Shown here: piece by piece, positions 43,782 to 52,200 of the stretch | Numbering within the stretch: the stretch's first letter is position 1 | Layout of the letters: each line of letters opens with the position of its first letter | DNA from: Microbacterium sp. p3-SID336 | Lineage (GTDB): Bacteria; Actinomycetota; Actinomycetes; Actinomycetales; Microbacteriaceae | Direction: 5' to 3' | DNA length: 53,051 nucleotides | Assembly (NCBI RefSeq): GCF_025143365.1 | Contig: NZ_JALXPE010000028.1 | Span: forward strand, 1-53,051 | Notes under the pieces: generated by a model | The model's database searches: none | What the model was told of the DNA's origin: nothing | The model's input: only the letters and a program-made list of their open reading frames with translations | Program-made: the position numbers and the translations under genes

Positions 43782-45011
43782 CCGCGACGGCTGCCGTGCG
43801 CACGCCGTGAGCGCGCCCCCGACGAGGGAGAGCACCGCCGCGGCGAGGAACACCAGCCAGAAGCCGCCGACCAGCGCCACGAGCCCCGCGCCGAGGACCG
43901 GCCCGATCAGCTGCCCCAGGGCCGCCGTCACATTCACGATGCCGAGGTCGCGCGCATGGTCCTGCTCGTCCGGGAGCAGATCAGCGGCGAACGCGAGGCC
44001 GACCGTGGAGAAGGCGCCGTAGCCGAGCCCCATCAGGGCGGCGGCGACCATCGTCATCTCGAACGTGGGAACCAGCACGATCGCGACACCCGAGGCCGCC
44101 TGCACCACGGTCGCCGCGACGGTCAGCGTGCGCCGACGCCCCGTGCGATCGGACACGATGCCCGTCACCACCGAGGCCAGCACCACGAACACCGTGTAGA
44201 CCACGATCAGCAGCAGCAGGTTGTCCTGAGCGGCGGTGCTCTCCTGCCCGAGACCGTGCAGGAGGAAGAACAGGAACAGCGCCGTGCCGAGCGCATTGCC
44301 GATGTTGGTGACGAGCCGGCCGGACAGCATCCACGCGAAGTCCCGGTCCCGCAGCGAGGCGAGGCGCGGACGCCCCACGGTGGAGGGACGCTGGGCCACC
44401 GTGGTCGGCGGATCGGGCAGCAGCAGCGCGGCGGCCGTCCCCGCCACGGCGATCACCCCCGCGAGCAGCAGGTAGCCGGAGACGATGTCGAGCCCGAGCA
44501 GCACGACGAGCCCCACGCCCAGCACGATGCCGACCGCCTGGCTGGAGCCCACCGCCGCCGACGCCGCACCCCGCTGCGGGGTCGGCAGCTGATCGGCGAT
44601 GAGGGCCGTGAACGCGGCAGAGGACACCGCGACCCCCACCGACACCCCCACCCACCCTGCTCCGACGGCCCACGGACCCGCGGCGAAGCCGGTGAGCACC
44701 AGGCACGCCGCGGTCAGCCAGACGCCGCCGAGCGCCCACGGGCGGCGACGATGTCGTCCGGCCCTCGCGCGATCCGACAGCGCGCCGGCGAGTGGACCCG
44801 CCACGACGCCGGCGAGTCCGCCCACACCGAGCACGAGGCCGGAGGAGACGACGCCGAGGATCCAGTCACCCTCCGGGGTGTCGAGCTGCAGCGGCAGCAG
44901 CAGCTGCACGGGCGTGAGCTGCACCGTCCAGATCGCGAGCCACGCGAACGTGAACAGCGACATCCACCGCAGCCCGACGCGGCCGACGCGGGTCGCGGGC
45001 AGCGCGGTCAT
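43776..45011 (-). CDS. MFS transporter, probably sugar/glycoside uptake
   Basis: A 411-residue major facilitator protein with twelve predicted helices. The inter-helix motif GALSDRARAGRHRRRPW after helix 2 is the first MFS signature; a second similar loop, VSDRTGRRRTL, follows later. The motifs resemble the GPH/sugar-symporter-like branch. Its ATG overlaps the stop of the beta-glucosidase gene by 4 bases, so import of a glucoside and intracellular hydrolysis are likely to be coupled; the substrate is inferred from this pairing. ATG at 45011 is the start; a longer frame reads through the neighbour. Confidence 0.87.
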   Translation of the reverse strand: MTALPATRVGRVGLRWMSLFTFAWLAIWTVQLTPVQLLLPLQLDTPEGDWILGVVSSGLVLGVGGLAGVVAGPLAGALSDRARAGRHRRRPWALGGVWLTAACLVLTGFAAGPWAVGAGWVGVSVGVAVSSAAFTALIADQLPTPQRGAASAAVGSSQAVGIVLGVGLVVLLGLDIVSGYLLLAGVIAVAGTAAALLLPDPPTTVAQRPSTVGRPRLASLRDRDFAWMLSGRLVTNIGNALGTALFLFFLLHGLGQESTAAQDNLLLLIVVYTVFVVLASVVTGIVSDRTGRRRTLTVAATVVQAASGVAIVLVPTFEMTMVAAALMGLGYGAFSTVGLAFAADLLPDEQDHARDLGIVNVTAALGQLIGPVLGAGLVALVGGFWLVFLAAAVLSLVGGALTACARQPSRS

Positions 45012-46387
45012 CGCTGCGCCGCCGCTGCGGAGGTCGATGCGAGCGCACGCGCCCGCCCGATCAGCTCGCGGTACCAGTCGTACGAGGCCTTGGGTGTGCG
45101 CACGCCGGACGCGAAGTCGACGTGCACGAGCCCGAAGCGCTGCGTGTAGCCGTCCGCCCACTCCCAGTTGTCGAGCAGCGACCACACCGTGTACTCCTCG
45201 ACCGGCACGCCCGCCTCGATGGCCTCGCCCACGGCGGCGATGTGTCCGGCCAGGTACTCGATGCGCTGCGTGTCCTCGACGCGTCCTGCGCTCTCCGGTT
45301 CCGGAAAGGAGGCGCCGTTCTCGCCGATGATCACGGGCGGCAGCCCCGGGTGCCGCCCGTGCAGATCGACGAGGAGCTCTCGCAGCGCGGAGGGCATGAT
45401 GGGCCACTCCGGCCCGAAGCCCGTGACCGGGACACCGGGAGTGGGAACGAGGTCGAACGGGATCGGGCTGCCCTTGGCGGCCGCCGTCACCGTCGTGGGG
45501 TTGTAGAAGTTGACACCATAGAAGTCGATCGACGCGCCGATCGTCTCGAGATCGTCCTCCAGGACCGGCAGCGGCGGGAGGCCGTACGCCTGCAGATCCG
45601 GGTAGGACCCCGCGAGGAGAGGTTCGCTGAAGATCCGGTTGTGCAGCAGGTCGTACAGGAAGGCGGCCTCCCTGTCCTCCGCGGTGTCGTGCAGCGGCAG
45701 CACCCAGGTGTGGTTGTTCACCAAGCCCACGGCACCGGCTCCGTGCTCGCGGAGCGCCGCGGCCGCTCTGGCGTGGGCGAGCAGCTGATGGTGCGCGGTC
45801 GGCAGCGCGCCGAACAGCAGCTGCTTCCCCGGTGCGAGCGCGCCCACCGCATAGCCCTGGAGGGTCGTCATCGCCGGCTCGTTCAGGGTGTACCAGCTGC
45901 TCACGCGGTCGCCGAGACGCGCCGCGACAAGGGCGGCGTACTCACCGAAACGCTCGGCGGTGTCACGGTTCAGCCAGCCTCCCGCGGCCTCCACGGCGCT
46001 CGGCATCTCCCAGTGGAACAGCGTGGGGAACGGCGTGACACCGGCTTCCAGCATCTCGTCGACCGCGCGCGAGTAGTGGTCGAGAGCCGCCGTGTTGCCG
46101 TGACCGCGTCCATCCGGCTGCACCCGCGCCCACGGGATCGAGAAGCGATACCGGTCGAGTCCGAGGCCCGCGGCCAGGGCGGCGTCCTCCTCGCTGCGAC
46201 GGTAGCTGTCGCACGCCGGCTCGGCCGTGGAGCCGTCGATGATGGCACCCGGCGCCGCGAGGTAGTCGTCCCAGATGGAGCGCCCTCCCCCGTCCGCGGT
46301 GCGAGAGCCCTCGATCTGGAAGGCGGAGGTCGCGGCGGACCACCGGAGTCGGGCGAGTGCTGGGGAGAGAACGGAGTCGGGGGTCAT
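45008..46387 (-). CDS. GH1 beta-glucosidase
   Basis: Family 1 glycoside hydrolase, 459 residues, hydrolysing beta-glucosides or related glycosides. The acid/base Glu is in WYTLNEP (E170) and the nucleophile Glu in VIIGENGASF (E356). The N-terminal signature WSAATSAFQIEGS and C-terminal YTVWSLLDNWEWADGY are also present. No signal peptide, so cytoplasmic, fitting uptake of intact glycosides by the coupled MFS transporter. The ATG at 46387 has GGAG four bases upstream; another ATG six codons earlier is possible. No regulator gene accompanies it, and no clear operator is seen. Confidence 0.94.
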   Translation of the reverse strand: MTPDSVLSPALARLRWSAATSAFQIEGSRTADGGGRSIWDDYLAAPGAIIDGSTAEPACDSYRRSEEDAALAAGLGLDRYRFSIPWARVQPDGRGHGNTAALDHYSRAVDEMLEAGVTPFPTLFHWEMPSAVEAAGGWLNRDTAERFGEYAALVAARLGDRVSSWYTLNEPAMTTLQGYAVGALAPGKQLLFGALPTAHHQLLAHARAAAALREHGAGAVGLVNNHTWVLPLHDTAEDREAAFLYDLLHNRIFSEPLLAGSYPDLQAYGLPPLPVLEDDLETIGASIDFYGVNFYNPTTVTAAAKGSPIPFDLVPTPGVPVTGFGPEWPIMPSALRELLVDLHGRHPGLPPVIIGENGASFPEPESAGRVEDTQRIEYLAGHIAAVGEAIEAGVPVEEYTVWSLLDNWEWADGYTQRFGLVHVDFASGVRTPKASYDWYRELIGRARALASTSAAAAQR

Positions 46388-46500
46388 GGGGCTCCTTGAC
46401 GTCATTGTCGGGTCAGCATGATTCTGCACCCGGTACCGTGGTGAGCGCGACGCAGTCTCTTCGGAGCGGCGTCGTTTCGCGTCACCCGCCCAGGTGCTGG

Positions 46501-46506
46501 TAGACT
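46501..46506 (+). promoter_or_regulatory. Putative -10 box of rpsT
   Basis: TAGACT gives a predicted 5' leader of about 100 bases before the rpsT GTG at 46610, unlike the leaderless genes in this window. The leader contains a GCAGCAG/CTGCTGC hairpin (46550-46556 with 46564-46570), possibly involved in S20 translational control. Confidence 0.45.
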
Positions 46507-46609
46507 CGGCTCTTGGCTTGCGTGTGGGTTCTTCCCTCACGACCGCCGTGCAGCAGCCCTCTTCTGCTGCCGGCACTCCGAATCACTCCTGTACAGAAAG
46601 CGTCCACAC

Positions 46610-46870
46610 GTGGCAAACATCAAGTCGCAGATCAAGCGCAACAAGACCAACGAGAAGGCTCACGAGCGCAACAAGGCCGTGAAGAGCGAGCTGAAGACTC
46701 TCGTCCGCCAGACCCGCGAGGCCGTCGCCGCCGGCGACAAGGCCGCCGCCGAGAAGGTCCTCAAGAAGGCCTCGGCGAAGCTCGACAAGGCCGTCAGCAA
46801 GGGCGTGCTGCACAAGAACCAGGCGTCCAACCGCAAGTCGGCCATCGCCAAGAAGGTCGCCGCTCTCTGA
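46610..46870 (+). CDS. rpsT: 30S ribosomal protein S20
   Basis: The 86-residue, strongly basic protein matches S20 throughout: [21 protein letters not shown] at the N-terminus and the C-terminal [18 protein letters not shown]. It binds 16S rRNA early in 30S assembly. GTG start at 46610. It has its own promoter and is followed 15 bases after the stop by a strong hairpin, so it is monocistronic. The opposite-strand holA downstream is the usual neighbour. Confidence 0.98.
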   Translation: MANIKSQIKRNKTNEKAHERNKAVKSELKTLVRQTREAVAAGDKAAAEKVLKKASAKLDKAVSKGVLHKNQASNRKSAIAKKVAAL

Positions 46871-46885
46871 GCCACCGATCATCCG

Positions 46886-46916
46886 GAAGGCCCGTCTCCT
46901 CGTGAGGCGGGCCTTC
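46886..46916 (+). terminator. Intrinsic terminator after rpsT
   Basis: GAAGGCCCG (46886-46894) pairs with CGGGCCTTC (46908-46916), with CCTC/GAGG giving an extra inner stem. TGCTTTC follows. It lies between convergent rpsT and holA and could serve both. Confidence 0.85.
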
Positions 46917-46939
46917 TGCTTTCCCGCTCGGACTATCGC

Positions 46940-47977
46940 CTATCCCCCGAAGGGCTCACGCGTCGCGATGACCGTGACCATGCGCTCCAGGGCGAAGATC
47001 GGGTCGCGCGCGGCGCCCTTGACCTCGGCGCCCGCGCGCGCGGTCGCCTGGATGGCCATGCCGAGTGAACGCTCGTTCCAGCCGGTGAGGTCGCGCCGGG
47101 CCCGATCGACCTGCCAGTCCTTCATTCCGAGTCGCTGCGCGAGCTGACGGCTCGGTTCACGGTTGCCCGCGACGCGCGCCATCGTGCGCAGCTTCATCGC
47201 GAAGGCCGCAACCATGGGCACGGGGTCGGCGCCGGACGCGAGGGCATGCCGCAGCGCGATGAGCGCCTCGCCGTAGCGCCCGGCGATCGCGGTGTCCGCC
47301 ACGACGAAGGCCGACACCTCCACCCGGCCGCCGTAGTACTTGGTCACCACGTCTTCGGTGATGTCGCCCTCGACGTCGCCGATCAGCTGCTGGCAGGCGG
47401 CCGCGAGCTCGGTGAGGTCGTCCGCGAAGGCGGAGACGAGGGCGCGCAGTGCGGCGGGCGCGATGCGTTTCTTCGCCGCCGCGAACTCCCCCGCCGCGAA
47501 GTCGACCCGGTCCCCGTCGCGCTTGATCGCGGGACACGCGATCTCGATGCCGCCTCCGGTCCCGGCGCGCAGCGCGTCGAGCAGCTTCTTGCCGCGGACG
47601 CTCGCTCCGGTGTGGCGCAGCACGACCGTGGCGCCCTCCTGCGGATTGTCCAGATAGGAGACGGCCTCCTGCAGGAATGCGTCCGAGCACTTCTCCACCC
47701 CGGAGACCCGCACCAGACGCGGCTCCCCGAACAGGGAGGGCGACGTGAGCGCGAGGAGGGTGCCCGGCGCGTAGTCATCGGCCCGCACGTCGCTGACCTC
47801 GAGAGCCGGATCCTCCGCGCGCAGATAGTCGCGGACACCGGCGATCGCCCGCTCGGCGCAGACCTCCTCGGGCCCGGACACCAGCACGAGCGGCGCCGGA
47901 TGCGGCTCTCGCCACGACACCTGAGGGATCTTGCTGGGCTTCGCGCCACCACGGGCGGGAGGACGGGAAGCAGCCAT
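46940..47977 (-). CDS. holA: DNA polymerase III subunit delta
   Basis: Clamp-loader subunit that opens the beta clamp. The 345-residue protein shows the delta-family start PAPLVLVSGPEEVCAERAIAGVRDYLRAED, the segment LFGEPRLVRVSG and C-terminal QLAQRLGMKDWQVDRARRDLTGW. Sequence conservation is modest as usual for HolA, but position between comEC and rpsT is diagnostic. ATG at 47977 lies 6 bases after a TAGGCT -10 box, so it is probably transcribed separately from comEC as a leaderless mRNA. Confidence 0.94.
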   Translation of the reverse strand: MAASRPPARGGAKPSKIPQVSWREPHPAPLVLVSGPEEVCAERAIAGVRDYLRAEDPALEVSDVRADDYAPGTLLALTSPSLFGEPRLVRVSGVEKCSDAFLQEAVSYLDNPQEGATVVLRHTGASVRGKKLLDALRAGTGGGIEIACPAIKRDGDRVDFAAGEFAAAKKRIAPAALRALVSAFADDLTELAAACQQLIGDVEGDITEDVVTKYYGGRVEVSAFVVADTAIAGRYGEALIALRHALASGADPVPMVAAFAMKLRTMARVAGNREPSRQLAQRLGMKDWQVDRARRDLTGWNERSLGMAIQATARAGAEVKGAARDPIFALERMVTVIATREPFGG

Positions 47978-47983
47978 GGATCC

Positions 47984-47989
47984 AGCCTA
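47984..47989 (-). promoter_or_regulatory. Putative -10 box of holA
   Basis: TAGGCT on the minus strand is 6 bases from the ATG at 47977, in the 100-base gap between comEC and holA. Confidence 0.5.
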
Positions 47990-48008
47990 CCGGCGGCCCC
48001 GGACACCC

Positions 48009-48091
48009 CGCTCACGGGGGCATCTCGCACATGGAGGCACGCCGCACCCAGAGGCACCGCACACGGACGCACGCCGCTCACGGAGGCACGC
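48009..48091. repeat. Five tandem copies of a 17-base unit at the end of comEC
   Basis: Units start at 48009, 48026, 48043, 48058 and 48075, of length 17, 17, 15, 17 and 17. Examples are CGCACATGGAGGCACGC (48026) and CGCTCACGGAGGCACGC (48075). The third is two bases short. The last copy contains the comEC stop codon and its final codons. A tandem duplication seems to have started from the comEC 3' end. Confidence 0.8.
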
Positions 48092-50819
48092 TATCCGTCC
48101 ACACGGCGAGTGCGCCGTCCTGCACCCCGACCAGAATCCGTCCGCACTGATCCGTGCGCAGCACGCGTGCGCCCAGGCCCGCGAGCAGGTCGAGAGTCTC
48201 GCCGCGCGGATGCCCGTAGTCGTTGTCGGCGCCGACGCTGATCAGGGCGATCTTCGGGCGGAGCGCTTCGTAGAGCGCGGCGTCCTGGTCAGCACTGCCA
48301 TGGTGGGCGACCTTGACCACCGCCTCCTCGGACAGCCGGGCGGTGCGCTGCAGCATCCGCTGCGGGGCGGCGGACAGGTCGGCGAGGAACAGCGACGGCG
48401 GCACTCCGCCCCCGCGGAACTCGACGACCACCCCGGTGTCATTGCTCGGCGGGAAGGCGACGGAATCAGCAAGAGGCCACAGCACGCGCCAGCTCGCGTC
48501 CCCGAGGTCTCCGCGCTGCCCCGCTGCGCCCTTCTGGGCACGGGCGCCCTCGGACTCGAAGGACGCGATCGTCGCGCGGTCGCGAGCATCCGCGGGCGGC
48601 CCGTGGAGCATCGTCGCGACGCGGCCGCGAACCGCGTCGAGCCCGCCCGCATGGTCGAGGTCGAAGTGCGTGAGGACCAGCAGATCGATGCGGTCAACGC
48701 CGAGCGATCGCAGACACGCGGCCAGGGGCTCGGGCGCCGGACCCGTGTCGATCAGCGCGACGGCCCCGGCGGAGCGCACCACGAGCGCATCGCCCTGCCC
48801 GACATCGCACGCGGCGATCGTCCACGACTCGGGCGTGGTCGCGGCAGCGAGCGGACCGTCCAGAAGGGCGGTCGACCCGCCCAACGCCCCCGTCACCACC
48901 AGGACGGCCACTGCCCCGGCGTGAGCCAGGGCGCGACCGCCCGGTGCACGCGGTGCCCCTGGACGACGCTCGCGGGTCGACCGCTTCAGCACACTGTCGG
49001 TGCGCGCGGTCGGCTCGCGCACTCGCGCCCACCCGGGCCCCTCCGCACTCGCGATGCGTCCGAGTCCCTCCGCACCCTCTGTGCTCCCCGGACGCCCCGT
49101 CCTCACCGCCGTGTCGGCACTCTCGACGCTCTCGGCACTCCCCGGACGCCCCGTCCCCGTGGGCCCCTCCGGATTCCTGGGCTCCTCCGCACTCCCGACG
49201 GTCCCCACACTCCACACACTTCCCGGAATGCGATCCGTACCGCGCGTGGACGGCATGCGGCCGGGACCGATGCACACGATGCCGATCGACGCGCTCACAG
49301 CCGCGACGAGCAGGGCGCTCACGATTCCGGGGGGAACCAGCATCGCGGCACCGGGCAGCTCGGCGGTCGTCCGGGCGACCGTGGCGATCCAGGCAGCAGG
49401 AAGCCAGGCTGCTGCCGCCAGCAGGTCCGCCAGCAGCGGGATCGGGGCTGTCAGACACGCCAGCAGGCCGATCACCGTCGCCACCGGTGCTGCGGGTTCC
49501 GCGATCAGGTTCGCGACGACGCCCACCAGGGACTGCTGCGCGGCGAACAGAGCGATGATCGGCGCACACGCCAGCTGTGCCGAGAGCGGGACGGCGACGG
49601 CCACCGCGAGAGGCACCGGAAGCCACCGCCCCAGCCCCGCGGCCAGCGGTGGCGCGAGCAGGACGAGGGCTCCGGAAGCCGCGACCGAGAGCGCGAAGCC
49701 GGGCGTCGACGCGAGCCAGGGATCCCCCAGCAGGATCGCGACCACGCACACTGCGAGGATCCCCGCGCCCGCACTCGGCCGCCCCACCAGCAGTCCGAGC
49801 ATCCCGGCGCCCGCCATCACGGCCGCCCTGATCACGCTGGGCTCGGGGGTGACCAGCACCACGAACCCCGCCAGCGACGCCGCGGCGAGCAGGATCCGCA
49901 GGCGTCGTCCACCACCGCACAGTGCGGTGAGGCCGAACACCGCCCCCACCACGATCGCGCAGTTCGCTCCGGACACGGCCGTGAGATGACTCAGGCCGCT
50001 CGTGCGCATGTCGGCATCGAGCTCTGGCGACACGGCGGTCGTGTCGCCCACCGCCAGTCCGGGCAGCAGGCCGCTTCCCGGTTCGGGCAGCTCCGTGGCC
50101 CGGGACACGAAGCTCCGGCGCAGGTTCGCCGCGATCCCGAAGACCCCCGTGGCAGGGGCGGCGACATCGACCGTGGACGCGAACAGCACGAGAGCGGCGC
50201 GCTCCTCCGGCCCCGTCGCCACCGTCTCGCCCACGACACGGATCCTCGCACCGAGATCGACGCCCGCGAGCGGCGCGACCCCCACTCGGATCGGCGCGGT
50301 CACCGGCGAGAGATGCCCCGGCGGCCCCACGTCGCTCGTGACCGCGTCGAACCAGAGCCGGCCGTCCGCGCCCACCGATGCGGACGAGGCGACGTCAGCC
50401 ACCGCCTCCACCACCCGCCCGCGCTGCGCGGCGACCGCCTCTCGCGCCGGAAGAGCGAGCGCGGCCGAGAACGCCACGCCGGACGCCGCCGCGCACATCA
50501 GCACGATCAGCCCGGCCGTGGACGCCCGACCGGGCGCTGCTCCCTCGCCTCCGGCCGTGGTCGTCCGGCCACCCTTCGGATCGGCGGAGCACGTCGCTCG
50601 CCCTCGTCTGCCGTGGCGCGTGCGCGATCCCGCCGCCGCTGCCGCAGGACTCGCCCTCGTCGCCTGGCGCTGCCACCACTCGATCGCCAGAGTCACCAGC
50701 GCCGCCCCCAGGCTCACGCCCGCACTCGCCCACGCCGCCGGAGGCACGAGCACCGACAGGAGCGCCGACACCCACGCGCCCAGAGCCACCGGCACCACGC
50801 GCAGGTCTGCCCCCTTCAC
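48078..50819 (-). CDS. comEC: ComEC/Rec2 family DNA uptake channel protein
   Basis: Membrane protein that translocates single-stranded DNA in competent bacteria. The 913-residue chain has an N-terminal DUF4131/OB region. The competence domain has many helices, including TAVSGANCAIVVGAVFGLT and PSVIRAAVMAGAGMLGLLVGRPS. The metallo-beta-lactamase domain carries ACDVGQGDALVV and LTHFDLDHAGGLDA, the HxDxDH-like metal motif apparently intact. Between the latter two, residues about 515-630 are a low-complexity Gly/Pro/Ser/Glu/Arg linker with repeated GRPGS. Its start overlaps the comEA stop by 4 bases. Natural competence in this host is not proven by these genes alone. Confidence 0.94.
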   Translation of the reverse strand: MKGADLRVVPVALGAWVSALLSVLVPPAAWASAGVSLGAALVTLAIEWWQRQATRASPAAAAAGSRTRHGRRGRATCSADPKGGRTTTAGGEGAAPGRASTAGLIVLMCAAASGVAFSAALALPAREAVAAQRGRVVEAVADVASSASVGADGRLWFDAVTSDVGPPGHLSPVTAPIRVGVAPLAGVDLGARIRVVGETVATGPEERAALVLFASTVDVAAPATGVFGIAANLRRSFVSRATELPEPGSGLLPGLAVGDTTAVSPELDADMRTSGLSHLTAVSGANCAIVVGAVFGLTALCGGGRRLRILLAAASLAGFVVLVTPEPSVIRAAVMAGAGMLGLLVGRPSAGAGILAVCVVAILLGDPWLASTPGFALSVAASGALVLLAPPLAAGLGRWLPVPLAVAVAVPLSAQLACAPIIALFAAQQSLVGVVANLIAEPAAPVATVIGLLACLTAPIPLLADLLAAAAWLPAAWIATVARTTAELPGAAMLVPPGIVSALLVAAVSASIGIVCIGPGRMPSTRGTDRIPGSVWSVGTVGSAEEPRNPEGPTGTGRPGSAESVESADTAVRTGRPGSTEGAEGLGRIASAEGPGWARVREPTARTDSVLKRSTRERRPGAPRAPGGRALAHAGAVAVLVVTGALGGSTALLDGPLAAATTPESWTIAACDVGQGDALVVRSAGAVALIDTGPAPEPLAACLRSLGVDRIDLLVLTHFDLDHAGGLDAVRGRVATMLHGPPADARDRATIASFESEGARAQKGAAGQRGDLGDASWRVLWPLADSVAFPPSNDTGVVVEFRGGGVPPSLFLADLSAAPQRMLQRTARLSEEAVVKVAHHGSADQDAALYEALRPKIALISVGADNDYGHPRGETLDLLAGLGARVLRTDQCGRILVGVQDGALAVWTDSVPP
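49084..49156. repeat. Direct repeat inside the comEC linker
   Basis: CTCCCCGGACGCCCCGTCC occurs at 49084-49102 and again at 49138-49156, 54 bases apart (18 codons, in frame). The region between and around is rich in similar serine/glycine codons, indicating expansion by tandem duplication. Confidence 0.8.
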
Positions 50820-51424
50820 ACGCGCACCGCGTCACGCAGACCTGCGAGCAGCTTCTCCCCGATGCCCGGCACGGCCAGCAGGTCGTCCACCGCACGGAAA
50901 GGTCCGTTCTCGTCCCGCCAGGCGACGATGCGCGCAGCCAATGCGGGACCGATGCGCGGCAGCGTGTCGAGCGTGCCCTCGTCTGCGGCGTTGAGGTCGA
51001 TGCGCGGATCCGTCTCCGCGCTCGTCGTCGCCGTCGCAGCTCCCACGGCGGGCACGACGAGCTGCTCTCCGTCTTCGAGCCGTCGTGCGAGGTTCACCGC
51101 CGCGAGGTCGGCCGTGTCGCTCGTACCGCCCGCCGCCGCGATCGCATCCATGACGCGCGCATCCGCAGCGAGCACGTACAGCCCCGGGCTCCCGACCGCC
51201 CCGAGCACGTGCACGTAGAGCTCTCCGACCGCGGCAACCGCGGTGGCCGGCGCACTCTGCTCTGTCCACGGCACCGCGGCGTCCGGTGCGGCCCGACCCC
51301 GGAGAAGCCCCAGGCCGACCGCCGCGGACAGCACTACGATGCCGAGCACGACGGCCGCGCCCACGCTCAGTCGCAGGCGCCGGCGGAAGGGTGGCGGAGG
51401 CGACGGGGCATCGGCAGCGGGCAT
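50816..51424 (-). CDS. comEA: ComEA-like helix-hairpin-helix DNA-binding protein
   Basis: Membrane-anchored DNA receptor of the uptake machinery, 202 residues. A single transmembrane helix (about 20-42, VGAAVVLGIVVLSAAVGLGLL) follows a Pro-rich cytoplasmic start. An SLBB-type domain (LYVHVLGAVGSPGLYVL...ADARVMDAI) and a C-terminal helix-hairpin-helix pair follow (IDLNAADEGTLDTLPRIGPALA, FRAVDDLLAVPGIGEKLLAGL). It is co-transcribed with comEC through a 4-base overlap. A TAGCGT box six bases before the ATG marks its likely leaderless promoter. Confidence 0.94.
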   Translation of the reverse strand: MPAADAPSPPPPFRRRLRLSVGAAVVLGIVVLSAAVGLGLLRGRAAPDAAVPWTEQSAPATAVAAVGELYVHVLGAVGSPGLYVLAADARVMDAIAAAGGTSDTADLAAVNLARRLEDGEQLVVPAVGAATATTSAETDPRIDLNAADEGTLDTLPRIGPALAARIVAWRDENGPFRAVDDLLAVPGIGEKLLAGLRDAVRV

Positions 51425-51430
51425 CAGCCC

Positions 51431-51436
51431 ACGCTA
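51431..51436 (-). promoter_or_regulatory. Putative -10 box of comEA-comEC
   Basis: TAGCGT on the minus strand, 6 bases before the ATG at 51424; identical in sequence and spacing to the box at the RHS gene. Confidence 0.5.
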
Positions 51437-51672
51437 AGCCTGTGCCCCGCGTCGCACGGGACCGCGCCACGATGCTCGTGGACACCCCCGCAAAACACCG
51501 ATCTGTGGAGGAACGCCACGCTCTGGGTCGCAGGTCTGACGGGTCACCCGTCGGACGCCCCGCTCCACTGTGCGCACACTGGCCATCGACGGTCGTGGAC
51601 AGCCGTCGAAATCAGCGCACGGCTGCCCACTGCATCGACGTGTCGATGCCCCTCATCGCTTCAATGACTCCA

Positions 51673-52134
51673 TCAACCGACGCCGCGAAGCGCGCACAGT
51701 GTCTCGTTCGGAGCGACGAAGTCGGAGGTCACCGACCAGTCCGTCGTAGCTCCGCCGTCGACCTCGACAGTTGCCTGACCGGAACCAACCACCGTAGCCG
51801 CCGAGTTCGTGAAGAACACGGTCACCACGTACGACGCGTCATCCTCGGTGGGGTTTGTGACTGTACCAGCTGCCGTCCAGCCGCCATCGGACGCGGCACA
51901 GGAGGTGATCTTCGCGGCGCTACGCACGGCCGGTGAGTTCGGGATATCCGACGGCAGCTTCGTCGCGCCGACGACTCCTGGTTCCTCGCCGGGGAGCTGC
52001 GGGCCGCTCGTCGCTGTGATACTCGGACGAGGCGTCTCTTCCTGGGCTTGCGGTGTGCAGGCCGTGATCGCGAGGACGACCGCACAGACGGCCACGATGC
52101 GGGATACGAGGTGTCCACGTTCGGAGAATGACAT
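51673..52134 (-). CDS. Small lipoprotein with FxLYD-like domain
   Basis: A 153-residue lipoprotein: signal SRIVAVCAVVLAITAC with lipid Cys at 26, then a Thr/Pro-rich spacer to about residue 70. An immunoglobulin-like domain follows (ITSCAASDGGWTAAGTVTNPTEDDASYVVTVFF) ending NETLCALRGVG, with two Cys that may pair. This resembles the FxLYD-type small domains of secreted actinobacterial proteins. The ATG at 52134 has AGGA seven bases upstream. It lies downstream of the DUF11 surface protein, separated by a strong hairpin. Function unknown. Confidence 0.75.
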   Translation of the reverse strand: MSFSERGHLVSRIVAVCAVVLAITACTPQAQEETPRPSITATSGPQLPGEEPGVVGATKLPSDIPNSPAVRSAAKITSCAASDGGWTAAGTVTNPTEDDASYVVTVFFTNSAATVVGSGQATVEVDGGATTDWSVTSDFVAPNETLCALRGVG

Positions 52135-52153
52135 TTTCAATCCTTTGATGTCG

Positions 52154-52193
52154 AGATTCGCGGGGGTAACGCGACGCGAACCCCCGCGAATCT
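52154..52193 (-). terminator. Strong hairpin between surface-protein and lipoprotein genes
   Basis: AGATTCGCGGGGGT (52154-52167) is perfectly complementary to ACCCCCGCGAATCT (52180-52193), a 14-bp stem with a 12-base loop. It probably ends or attenuates transcription of the DUF11 gene before the lipoprotein gene; no T-run follows on the minus strand. Confidence 0.75.
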
Positions 52194-52200
52194 GAGCTTT

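Noticed and set aside
48009..48091. Tandem repeats considered as a CRISPR array
   Set aside because: Units are contiguous with no unique spacers and there are no cas genes.
51425..51672. Possible small gene between comEA and the lipoprotein gene
   Set aside because: No ORF with a start signal and sensible composition was found; only the comEA promoter is supported.
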